Origin: Bacteroidales bacterium
Lineage (GTDB): Bacteria; Bacteroidota; Bacteroidia; Bacteroidales; UBA932
Assembly: GCA_017454265.1 (NCBI GenBank)
Contig: JAFTDJ010000003.1
Coordinates: 1 to 64,000 of the forward strand
Length of the DNA stretch: 64,000 nucleotides
Direction of reading: 5' to 3'
A program made the position numbers and the translations under genes. Every line of letters begins with the position of its first letter. Within the stretch, counting starts at the first letter, position 1. The notes beneath the pieces were generated by a model. That model was not told the DNA's origin, made no database searches, and saw nothing but the letters and a program-made list of their open reading frames with translations. Of this stretch, positions 35,586-43,228 are shown piece after piece.

Positions 35586-36605
35586 ATGGCAACTCTCACA
35601 TTCAAGGATTTCAAGTCCGACCAGGAAGTCCGCTGGTGTCCCGGATGCGGTGACCACGCCGTGCTGGCAGCTCTTCAACGTGCCCTTCCCAAGGTGAGCC
35701 AGGCGCTCGGCTACGAGAAGGAGCGTTATGTAGTGGTGTCCGGTATCGGATGCTCATCCCGTTTACCTTATTATATGGATACTTACGGTTTCCATAGTAT
35801 CCACGGGCGCGCGACGGCTGTGTCCACCGGAATCAAGGTGGCGAATCCCACTCTTACCGTGTGGCAGGCCTGCGGCGACGGTGACGCTCTTGCGATAGGC
35901 GGAAACCATTTCATTCACGCCATAAGGCGCAATATAGACATCAACATCATTCTCTTCAACAACCAGATTTACGGCCTCACAAAGGGACAGTATTCGCCTA
36001 CTTCCAAGTTCGGCGCAATTACCAAAACGTCTCCTTACGGCACTGTGGAGCATCCTTTCAACCCCGGCTCGCTCGTGCTCGGCGCAAAAGGCACTTTCTT
36101 CGCCCGCTCGCTGGACGTGGAACTCAAGCTCAATGAGGAAATAATGACTGCGGCGGCTCTCCACGACGGTTGCTCGGTGATGGAAATGCTTACCAACTGC
36201 GTTATTTTCAACGACGGCGCCCATATGAGCATCTCTGATCCCGAGACCCGGGCGGACCGTACAATAGTACTCCGCCAGGGCGAAAAGATGATCTTCGGCA
36301 AGAACTCCGACAAGGGCCTTGTCTTCGACGGTCAGAAAATAAAAGTTGTGACTGTAGGCGAGGACGGATACACCATGGACGACATCCTGGTTCACGATGC
36401 TCACACCGACTACATAGGCCTGCATATGGCCCTGGCCGATATGAAAGGCCCCGATTATCCCGTGGCGCTGGGCGTTATCCGCGACGTCAAGGACATTACC
36501 TACGACGACGGCGTACGCGACCAGGTGCGCGACGTGATGCGCAAATCAAAGATTCATTCGGTAGACGAACTGCTGCACAGCGGTTCTACCTGGGAAGTTA
36601 AGTAA
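35586..36605 (+). CDS. korB: 2-oxoacid:acceptor oxidoreductase beta subunit (KorB type)
   Basis: This is the 339-residue thiamine-diphosphate-binding beta subunit. The N-terminus has WCPGCGDHAVL (CxxC, residues 18-21, an iron-sulfur cluster ligand pair in the family). The TPP motif region reads CGDGDALAIGGNH, followed by ILFNNQIYGLTKGQYSPTS. It forms a two-subunit enzyme with the preceding gene. The downstream gdhA uses the same metabolite, 2-oxoglutarate, which fits a carbon/nitrogen node operon; the two are separated by only 21 bases. Confidence 0.92.
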   Translation: MATLTFKDFKSDQEVRWCPGCGDHAVLAALQRALPKVSQALGYEKERYVVVSGIGCSSRLPYYMDTYGFHSIHGRATAVSTGIKVANPTLTVWQACGDGDALAIGGNHFIHAIRRNIDINIILFNNQIYGLTKGQYSPTSKFGAITKTSPYGTVEHPFNPGSLVLGAKGTFFARSLDVELKLNEEIMTAAALHDGCSVMEMLTNCVIFNDGAHMSISDPETRADRTIVLRQGEKMIFGKNSDKGLVFDGQKIKVVTVGEDGYTMDDILVHDAHTDYIGLHMALADMKGPDYPVALGVIRDVKDITYDDGVRDQVRDVMRKSKIHSVDELLHSGSTWEVK

Positions 36606-36626
36606 AACCACATTTTATATCACATT

Positions 36627-37970
36627 ATGAAAACAACTGAAATTATGGCCACTCTCCAGGCCAAGTACCCCGGCGAGAAAGAGTATCTGCAGGCGGTCCA
36701 GGAGGTTCTGGAGTCCGTTGAGGATGTGTATAACCAGCATCCCGAATTTGAACAGGCAAAGATAGTTGAGCGCATGGTGGAGCCGGACCGCATTTTCACC
36801 TTCCGTGTCACCTGGGTTGACGACAGGGGAGAAGTGCGTACCAACACCGGTTATCGCGTGCAGTTTAACAGCGCCATCGGCCCCTACAAGGGGGGCCTTC
36901 GTTTCCACAGGGCCGTTACGCCTTCCATGCTTAAGTTCCTTGGCTTCGAACAGACTTTCAAGAACGCTCTTACCACCCTCCCCATGGGCGGTGCGAAGGG
37001 CGGTTCCGACTTCGATCCCGTAGGCAAGAGCAACGACGAGATTATGCGCTTCTGCCAGGCCTTCATGATGGAACTCTGGCAGTGCATCGGCCCCGACCAG
37101 GACATTCCTGCGGGAGACGTGGGAGTCGGCGGCCGTGAGATAGGATATCTGTACGGTATGTACAAGAAACTTGCGCGCGAGTACAACACCGGCGTGCTTA
37201 CCGGCAAGGGCAGCACCTGGGGAGGGAGCATCCTGCGTCCCGAGGCAACCGGCTTCGGCGCCCTCTACTTCACCCAGAACCTGCTGCACAAGGCAGGAAA
37301 GGACATCAAGGGCTGCCGCGTGGCGGTTTCCGGCTTCGGCAACGTTGCCTGGGGCGCCTGTATCAAGGCCACTGAACTCGGTGCAAAGGTGGTGGCCATT
37401 TCCGGTCCCGACGGCGTATGCGAGATACCCGGCGGCATCACCAGGGAAATGATTGACTACATGCTTGTCATGCGCGCTTCCAACCGTAACCGCGTGGAAG
37501 ATATGGCGGACAAGTTCCCCGGAGCGGCAAAGTTCGTAGCCGGAAAGAAGGCCTGGAGCGTCAAGTGCGACATCGCCCTTCCCTGTGCCTTCCAGAACGA
37601 GCTCTCCGAGGCTGATGCCAAGGAACTCAAGGCCAACGGATGCTGGTGCTGCTGCGAGGTTTCCAATATGGGATGCCAGCCTGACGCCATCCATTATTTC
37701 CAGCACAACGGTGTGCTGTTCGCCCCCGGCAAGGCGGTGAACGCCGGCGGAGTTGCTACTTCAGGCCTGGAAATGACCCAGAACGCCTCCCACATCAGCT
37801 GGAGCGGCAAGGAAGTGGACGACAAACTGCACTTCATCATGGATTCCATCCACGAGCAGTGCGTCAAGTACGGTACCCAGCCGGACGGAAGCATTGACTA
37901 CGTGAAGGGCGCCAATATCGCCGGATTCATGAAAGTCGCCACTGCAATGCTCGAGCAGGGAACCATCTAG
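36627..37970 (+). CDS. gdhA: NAD(P)-dependent glutamate dehydrogenase
   Basis: GdhA interconverts 2-oxoglutarate plus ammonium and glutamate. The 447-residue length and sequence (GPYKGGLRFHRAVTPSMLKF, LPMGGAKGGSDFDP, DVGVGGREIGYLYG) place it with the hexameric roughly 450-residue class, mostly NADP-linked. The nucleotide fold shows VSGFGNVAWGA. In place of the common EGANMP segment it has CWCCCEVSNMGCQ, with four Cys within nine residues. It follows korB by 21 bases and is probably cotranscribed. Confidence 0.94.
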   Translation: MKTTEIMATLQAKYPGEKEYLQAVQEVLESVEDVYNQHPEFEQAKIVERMVEPDRIFTFRVTWVDDRGEVRTNTGYRVQFNSAIGPYKGGLRFHRAVTPSMLKFLGFEQTFKNALTTLPMGGAKGGSDFDPVGKSNDEIMRFCQAFMMELWQCIGPDQDIPAGDVGVGGREIGYLYGMYKKLAREYNTGVLTGKGSTWGGSILRPEATGFGALYFTQNLLHKAGKDIKGCRVAVSGFGNVAWGACIKATELGAKVVAISGPDGVCEIPGGITREMIDYMLVMRASNRNRVEDMADKFPGAAKFVAGKKAWSVKCDIALPCAFQNELSEADAKELKANGCWCCCEVSNMGCQPDAIHYFQHNGVLFAPGKAVNAGGVATSGLEMTQNASHISWSGKEVDDKLHFIMDSIHEQCVKYGTQPDGSIDYVKGANIAGFMKVATAMLEQGTI

Positions 37971-37990
37971 TCATCATCATTTATGATGAT

Positions 37991-38021
37991 TTGACTTTTC
38001 TGTAAATATTTTTAAATTTGC
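37991..38021 (+). promoter_or_regulatory. Predicted full promoter for the FN3/GLUG/FISUMP lipoprotein
   Basis: TTTG at 37991-37994 and TAAATTTG at 38014-38021 are separated by exactly 19 bases, a perfect match to the Bacteroidota TTTG-N19-TAnnTTTG pattern. The expected start of transcription is about 38025, giving a leader near 45 bases. Confidence 0.72.
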
Positions 38022-38063
38022 TATCTCAACGTGTAGCCGTCCGGATAGCATTTTTTTATTTTA
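38021..38063 (+). terminator. Probable intrinsic terminator of the kor-gdhA transcript
   Basis: GCTATC (38021-38026) pairs with GATAGC (38045-38050), followed by a T-rich run ATTTTTTTATTTT. An RNA arriving from gdhA would form this hairpin. The left arm starts on the last base of the lipoprotein promoter box, so mRNA starting there would lack most of the arm. A weaker inverted repeat of ATCATCA against TGATGAT lies right after the gdhA stop. Confidence 0.5.
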
Positions 38064-38070
38064 TACAGAT

Positions 38071-41000
38071 ATGAAACGTTTTTTGTCTTTTGCGCTGTTG
38101 GCAGTCTTTGTGGCTGTAGCGGCGGGCTCTTGTCAGAAAGTGCCCGTGGTATTGTCTGCACCTGTGATTACCGGTGCGGTACCTACGAGCAACTCGGTAA
38201 AAGTGGACTGGAACTCCGTGAACCAGGCAACCGGTTACGGCGTCCAGATTCGCAATGCAGGCGGCGACTGGTCCAATTCCACCACCGTTACCGCAACCAC
38301 CGTCACATTGGAGGGCCTCACCCCCAAGACCGATTATGAAGTACGCGTTTCCGCCAGGGGCGGCGAGGGTACTGAAGAAAGTGATTTCTCGGCTCCGTAC
38401 GCGTTCACTACCCTGGAAGCGGCACCCACCAAGCTGGAGACTCCTTCCATCACGTCAGTTACTCCTGCGGCCAAGGGCGCTGAGATAGTCTGCACAGAAG
38501 TTGCAGGAGCTACCCAATACCTGTTCCAGTTGCGCCCCGCAGGCGGTGAGTGGGCAGATTACGGCGCTTCCGGAACGCCTGCAATAGTTTTCGACCTCCT
38601 TACTCCCAAGACCGATTACGAAGTGCGTGTAAAGGCAGCTGGGGGCGGAATGGAAGACAGCGATTATTCCGAGGCATTTGCCTTCACCACCACGGAGATG
38701 GTTTTCAATTATCCTCTCACCATCGACAACGTCGAGGATTTCGTGATATGGATCAACGAAAAGGCCGGGGCATGCCAGCCCGGCGAGACCACCACACTTG
38801 CGGCCGACCTGGATCTTGCCGGAGTCGAGCTTATTCCCGTGCTCAACTACCTCGGCACCTTTGACGGCGGCGGCAAGACTCTCAAGAATGCAAAGCTCAG
38901 CAACGCCATCTTCGCCTCCGTAGATGAAAACGGTGTTGTCAAGAACCTCAATGTAGATGCCGGCAGTTCCATCGACTGGACGGCGGAGATCGAAGATATG
39001 ACAGGTATAGCTTTCATCGCTTCCAAGAATAACGGCCAGGTGATTAACTGCTCCGCTGCGGGTAATATCAAGGTGTCCACTGCAACGGCAGGCCGTATCT
39101 ACTGTGCAGGTATCGTCGGCGAGTCCGAACTCGGATACGTGGAAGGATGCAAGTTTACCGGCAGCATCGACGTTGAGCTTTCCGGCACTTCCGCTTCCTG
39201 CAGTGCAATTGCAGGCGTCGTGGGCCGTATCGGCAACAAGGAAAGAGCCGGCCAGGTAATCGCCAGGGACTGCGTCAACGAGGGCAAGATCAAGTTCCTT
39301 TTCAGCGGCCCTTCCCAGGGAATGAAGAAATTCGGAATCGGCGGCGTCATCGGACAGACTCCTTCTGTCAAGAGCGCTCCCGAGAATCACGGTACCGTGG
39401 AGAATTGCGTCAACCGCGGAGATATAGAGTGGTCTTATCCTGCGGGCGGCTCGGGCAGTTATCCCGCTCTCGGCGGCGTAGCCGGCATTATTGAGGGCGA
39501 GCTCAAGGGTGCAAGCAACTATGGCAAGGTGACTTACACCGGCGGCAAGGATGTTGCTGCGACAGACGCCAGCATCGGCGGCGTGGCGGGTTATGTTACA
39601 CGCAATGCTTCCGATTGCCACAATTATGGTACGGTAACTGTGAATTCTGCCTTCGCAGGCGGAACCTCCCTTGCCCAAAGCGGAGGAAATACTTCGTTCA
39701 GCACCTTCGGTGGCGTATTCGGCAATGCCGGACCTTACGCTGCAGACGCCACTTACTGCGGCGACCAGGGTATCTCCATCGAGAACTGTACCAACGAGGG
39801 AGAACTCAGCATTACTTCTTTCATGGTTGCCACCGGCGGTCCCCAGATGTGCTTCGGCGGCGTTGTCGGAGCTTCTTCCGCCAATATGAAGAATTGCCAC
39901 AACACCAAGGCGGTTACCTTCAACACCCAGACCAAGACCGTCAATGCAGGCGGCGTGGCGGGATATCTCGAGGCCAATATTGAGAACTGTTCCAACAGCG
40001 GAGCAGTCGTTGTCGACGGCCGTTCTGCAGACCATCCTGCGGCTGTCACCACCCAGGTCTACCTCGGTGGCGTGTTCGGCATGATCACCAAGGGCTCGTC
40101 CGTTGTTTCCGTAAAGAACAGCGGCGCCGTTACATTGAAAGACGTATTCACTACCGACAGCGTCTTGAGCTACGTTGGCGGCGTGAGCGGCTCCTATAAG
40201 GGCGCAATCACCGTTGACGGTGCGGAGAACAGCGGCACTGTGACGCTTGATTCCCAGAACCCTGTCTGCCTGGGCGGTGTTGCCGGAGCAATCAACGGCG
40301 AGGTCAAGAATGCCAAGAACAGCGGCAAGGTGGTAAACAACACTGCTTACGTCAGCCCCTACGACGACGGTAACGGCGGAGACAAGCTGGCTGAGATAGG
40401 CGGCCTGGCAGGTTATGCCAACGCCGTATTCACCGGATGCTCCAATACCGGAGACGTGTCCAGCAATGCTCCCAAGGGATTCGTGAGCGGCTTCGTGGGC
40501 GGCTTCGGCGATGCCGACGCTGTCTGGACAGACGGCAGCGTGAAGTGCAAGGTGACTGCCGACGCCACCAAGGCTTCCGTGCTCGGACGCTTCCGCAAGG
40601 CCAGCGGCAAGACCATAACCCTCTCCGGATTCAGTATTGAGGGCGATGCGGCCTCCCTGCCTATTATCGGCACTACTGCCGGCGGAAATTCCGTCTTTAT
40701 GGAGGACCTTTCCAAGAATGTAATGAATTACGGCGGCAAGGAATACAAGATTGTCAAGCTTGCAGACGGCCGCTGGTGGATGGCGGCTCCTCTGGCCTAT
40801 GTGCCCGAGGGCAAGACGGTTTCCGCCGATCCTGCCGAGGATGCAGGTATCTGGTATCCTTACACCATAAGCAACAAGGTAGGCACTGCCGACACCTCCC
40901 GCGATGATGCGTACCTGTACGACTATGCCACCGCTTTCGGTCTCAGTTCTTACACGGAGATTACCTATGGCACCCGCGCCGAGTTCCAGGCCGGGACCAA

Positions 41001-41505
41001 TGTGGGCAACTTCCGCCAGTACGAGGGCGTCCAGGGTATCTGTCCTCCCGGCTGGTACATTCCTACAAGGGCCGACTTCCTCAAACTCGTGGGCAATTCC
41101 AACAAAGACGACAGCGCCGGTGAAACCGCAGCCGTGAACGATGAAACCGCGGTTTATTACGATAAGGCCGCGCAGGGCTCTACGGTTGTGAAATTCAACG
41201 AGGCCGGCTGGAACTTCTCCTTCCTCGGGTGCCGTTCCAAGACCAGCACCGCACAGACGGGAACCTACAATGCTGCAGCACCCATAGACGCTACCAAGTG
41301 CAGTGTGGAAGAGTGGTACGGCAAGCCTGGCCTGAGCCAGATCATGTGCTCCACTCCTTATATGCCCAACGTGGCCGGTAACAACGTCCAGTACTTCTGC
41401 TTGATGACCACCTTCACCAAGAACTATATGACCGGGCGCCTCAACCTCAGTTACGGCAACTATCTCCACGGCATGGAGGTCCGCTGCATCCGCAAGGCCG
41501 AATAA
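38071..41505 (+). CDS. Large surface lipoprotein: two FN3 domains, GLUG-like repeats, C-terminal FISUMP domain
   Basis: This is an 1144-residue lipoprotein with a signal peptide ending AAGSC. Two fibronectin type III-like domains (about residues 28-115 and 118-210) share the phrase LTPKTDYEVRV. From about 240 to 850 runs an array of GLUG-like beta repeats of the form GGV-G-(n)-C-N-G, such as VENCVNRGDIEW and IGGVAGYVTR. The C-terminal 250 residues (KLADGRWWMAAPLAY, YDYATAFGL, GICPPGWYIPTRADF, MEVRCIRK) fit the Fibrobacter succinogenes major paralogous (FISUMP) domain. Role unknown; adhesion or glycan binding at the surface is plausible. A strong terminator follows. Confidence 0.75.
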   Translation: MKRFLSFALLAVFVAVAAGSCQKVPVVLSAPVITGAVPTSNSVKVDWNSVNQATGYGVQIRNAGGDWSNSTTVTATTVTLEGLTPKTDYEVRVSARGGEGTEESDFSAPYAFTTLEAAPTKLETPSITSVTPAAKGAEIVCTEVAGATQYLFQLRPAGGEWADYGASGTPAIVFDLLTPKTDYEVRVKAAGGGMEDSDYSEAFAFTTTEMVFNYPLTIDNVEDFVIWINEKAGACQPGETTTLAADLDLAGVELIPVLNYLGTFDGGGKTLKNAKLSNAIFASVDENGVVKNLNVDAGSSIDWTAEIEDMTGIAFIASKNNGQVINCSAAGNIKVSTATAGRIYCAGIVGESELGYVEGCKFTGSIDVELSGTSASCSAIAGVVGRIGNKERAGQVIARDCVNEGKIKFLFSGPSQGMKKFGIGGVIGQTPSVKSAPENHGTVENCVNRGDIEWSYPAGGSGSYPALGGVAGIIEGELKGASNYGKVTYTGGKDVAATDASIGGVAGYVTRNASDCHNYGTVTVNSAFAGGTSLAQSGGNTSFSTFGGVFGNAGPYAADATYCGDQGISIENCTNEGELSITSFMVATGGPQMCFGGVVGASSANMKNCHNTKAVTFNTQTKTVNAGGVAGYLEANIENCSNSGAVVVDGRSADHPAAVTTQVYLGGVFGMITKGSSVVSVKNSGAVTLKDVFTTDSVLSYVGGVSGSYKGAITVDGAENSGTVTLDSQNPVCLGGVAGAINGEVKNAKNSGKVVNNTAYVSPYDDGNGGDKLAEIGGLAGYANAVFTGCSNTGDVSSNAPKGFVSGFVGGFGDADAVWTDGSVKCKVTADATKASVLGRFRKASGKTITLSGFSIEGDAASLPIIGTTAGGNSVFMEDLSKNVMNYGGKEYKIVKLADGRWWMAAPLAYVPEGKTVSADPAEDAGIWYPYTISNKVGTADTSRDDAYLYDYATAFGLSSYTEITYGTRAEFQAGTNVGNFRQYEGVQGICPPGWYIPTRADFLKLVGNSNKDDSAGETAAVNDETAVYYDKAAQGSTVVKFNEAGWNFSFLGCRSKTSTAQTGTYNAAAPIDATKCSVEEWYGKPGLSQIMCSTPYMPNVAGNNVQYFCLMTTFTKNYMTGRLNLSYGNYLHGMEVRCIRKAE

Positions 41506-41520
41506 TTAAGCCTTTGAACA

Positions 41521-41561
41521 TCAATAAAGCCGGCTTGTAAAAGTCGGCTTTATTGATTTAT
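41521..41561. terminator. Bidirectional intrinsic terminator between convergent genes
   Basis: TCAATAAAGCCGGCT (41521-41535) pairs with AGTCGGCTTTATTGA (41542-41556) over 15 bases with one G-T pair and a six-base loop. It lies between the stop codons of the plus-strand lipoprotein and minus-strand rpsU and could serve both. Confidence 0.82.
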
Positions 41562-41571
41562 TGTAAAAAAA

Positions 41572-41766
41572 TTACTGCTCCTCGAGGAGGCGGAGGTGCT
41601 GCACGTAGATAGCCTTCTGCTTGGCAATGCGCTTCTTCACGGAAGGCTTCTCGAAGTTCTTGCGGGAGCGCATCTCACGGACCGCACCCGTCTTCTCGAA
41701 CTTGCGCTTGAACTTTTTAAGAGCACGCTCGATATTCTCGCCTTCTTTTACTTGCACGATGATCAT
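41572..41766 (-). CDS. rpsU: 30S ribosomal protein bS21
   Basis: bS21 is a small basic protein of the 30S subunit near the anti-Shine-Dalgarno region. The 64-residue product starts MIIVQVKEGENIERALKKFK, the standard N-terminus, and continues with the conserved REMRSRKNFEKPS and a basic tail. The frame is open further upstream to 41823, but those 19 residues lie across the promoter. The ATG at 41766 is preceded by AAGG, one of the few Shine-Dalgarno-like sites here. Confidence 0.94.
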   Translation of the reverse strand: MIIVQVKEGENIERALKKFKRKFEKTGAVREMRSRKNFEKPSVKKRIAKQKAIYVQHLRLLEEQ

Positions 41767-41801
41767 TCCTTTATCACCCCCTTTTTTCTTCAATTGGACT
41801 G

Positions 41802-41809
41802 CAAAGGTA
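41802..41809 (-). promoter_or_regulatory. Predicted promoter -7 box for rpsU
   Basis: The minus strand reads TACCTTTG, matching TAnnTTTG, about 36 bases before the rpsU ATG. A TTTA on the minus strand at 41831-41834 could be a weak -33 element. Confidence 0.5.
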
Positions 41810-41822
41810 TTAAAATTTTTCA

Positions 41823-41830
41823 TATATTTG
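41823..41830 (+). promoter_or_regulatory. Predicted promoter -7 box for the PHP phosphoesterase operon
   Basis: TATATTTG lies 19 bases before the ATG at 41850. It faces away from the rpsU box 13 bases to its left, so the two promoters overlap. Confidence 0.55.
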
Positions 41831-41849
41831 TAAATCGCACAAAAAAATT

Positions 41850-43046
41850 ATGAAGAAACTGTTTCTAATCCTATCTGCGGTTCTGCTGACGCTCACGTCT
41901 TCTGCGACCGTGCCCCATAAGTCTGTAATCCCCGATATTCCCGGATACAAGACCTTGAAGGGCGATTTTCATATGCATACCAACTTCAGCGACGCCTCCG
42001 TGTGGCCTGTGACCCGCGTGGACGAGGCTGATTTCGACGGTCTGGACTTCATCTCCATGACGGACCATCTGGAAACCCACCACCAGCATATGGTCAAGGA
42101 TTTCGCGGCAAATGCAGACCGTAACAGTTCCTACGAGATTGCGCTCAAGGCCGCAAAGAAGTACGGAATCCTCGTGATTCACGGGGCTGAGCTTACCCGC
42201 GGCACGCGTATCTTCCCGGGCCATTTCAACACCCATTTCATCACCGACGGCAATGCTGTAGCCGCCGCCTCCGAGGCTCACAACGGCAAATATGGAAAAG
42301 ATGAGGTGCGCCAGGAGGAAGAGGCCATAAAGGCCGGTCTGAAAGAGGCCAGGAAGCAGGGCGCCTTCATAGTCTGGAACCACCCCGACTGGGAGCAGCA
42401 GGCTCGCAACGAGACCAAATGGTGGCCCATTCATACGGAAATCCTGAATGCCGGGCTCATGGACGGAATCGAAATCGTAAACCGATTCAGCGGATACGAC
42501 CCTGAGGCATTTCACTGGGCAATAGAGAAAGATCTTGCAATCGTGACGGGCACCGATGCGCACAAACCCATGTTCCAGTGGGTTGACTACGAGAAGGGCG
42601 AATATCGCCCCATGACGCTCGTATTTGCAAAGGACCGTTCACTGGAAGGAATACGCGAGGCCCTTGAGGCCCGCCGTACCGCCGCTTATGCCGACGGTTG
42701 CGTTTACGGCAAGGCGGAGTGGCTCGAACCCCTGCTCAAAGCCTGCCTGGAAATCAGCGACGTCAAGTATTCCGAGAAAAAAGTCAGCTTCACGCTGCGC
42801 AACGTCAGCACCATCCCCATCACCCTCAACAAGGCGCCGGGCAGCGAGAATCTCACCTACGCCCGCCTGCTCTATGTCAACGGCGGCGAGGAACTGACCT
42901 TCAGCATCAACGGTGCCGACAGCCGCAAGCCCATAGGCCTGAATGAGTTCGACGTCAATCTGTATATTGCCAACTGGCTTACGGACGTTGACGCCCCGCT
43001 CAAGGTCTCGTATCACTTTGTGATGCCCGAAAAATACCGCAAATAA
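41850..43046 (+). CDS. Secreted PHP-domain metallophosphoesterase
   Basis: This is a 398-residue exported protein with signal peptide (about residues 1-19). The PHP fold metal-binding motifs are intact: DFHMHTNFSD (His41, His43), MTDHLE (Asp72, His73), IHGAELT, WNHPDW and GTDAHK. PHP domains hydrolyse phosphate esters, usually with three metals. The last 120 residues form an additional beta-rich domain. Substrate is unknown. It is followed by a 48-residue ORF (24-base gap) and then by a large lipoprotein, probably one operon. Confidence 0.85.
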   Translation: MKKLFLILSAVLLTLTSSATVPHKSVIPDIPGYKTLKGDFHMHTNFSDASVWPVTRVDEADFDGLDFISMTDHLETHHQHMVKDFAANADRNSSYEIALKAAKKYGILVIHGAELTRGTRIFPGHFNTHFITDGNAVAAASEAHNGKYGKDEVRQEEEAIKAGLKEARKQGAFIVWNHPDWEQQARNETKWWPIHTEILNAGLMDGIEIVNRFSGYDPEAFHWAIEKDLAIVTGTDAHKPMFQWVDYEKGEYRPMTLVFAKDRSLEGIREALEARRTAAYADGCVYGKAEWLEPLLKACLEISDVKYSEKKVSFTLRNVSTIPITLNKAPGSENLTYARLLYVNGGEELTFSINGADSRKPIGLNEFDVNLYIANWLTDVDAPLKVSYHFVMPEKYRK

Positions 43047-43069
43047 CCAATCACCAATTCAATAACAGT

Positions 43070-43216
43070 ATGACCAAAAAAACAATTTCAGTAGTCGGGA
43101 AGGGGTACAAGGCTCCCCGCCTCGAGTATTCCGAGAAGGTCACGGAAGACCTGCTGTGTACTAGCCCGGACGGCCTCACCGAGGACTTCGGGGAAACTGA
43201 TGATTTCACCTGGTAA
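43070..43216 (+). CDS. Small acidic-tailed protein of unknown function (48 aa)
   Basis: This short ORF sits between the PHP gene and the fimbrillin-like lipoprotein (gaps 23 and 12 bases), in the same direction. It begins MTKKTISVVGKGYKAP, has one Cys in its middle (DLLCTSPDG), and ends EDFGETDDFTW. No signal peptide or membrane segment is seen. From memory, Bacteroidales genomes carry many short ORFs with a basic start, a Y-x-x-P motif and an acidic tail ending in Trp next to lipoprotein genes; I cannot verify homology here. A peptide precursor, a leader or a small partner protein are all open. Confidence 0.55.
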   Translation: MTKKTISVVGKGYKAPRLEYSEKVTEDLLCTSPDGLTEDFGETDDFTW

Positions 43217-43228
43217 AAAGTAAGCGTT

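Noticed and set aside
38455-41469. A 1004-codon open frame on the minus strand opposite the FN3/GLUG/FISUMP lipoprotein
   Set aside because: It mirrors the codon periodicity and repeats of the real gene, has no signal peptide or recognisable domain, and lacks any promoter or start context. The plus-strand reading has clear domains and a perfect promoter.
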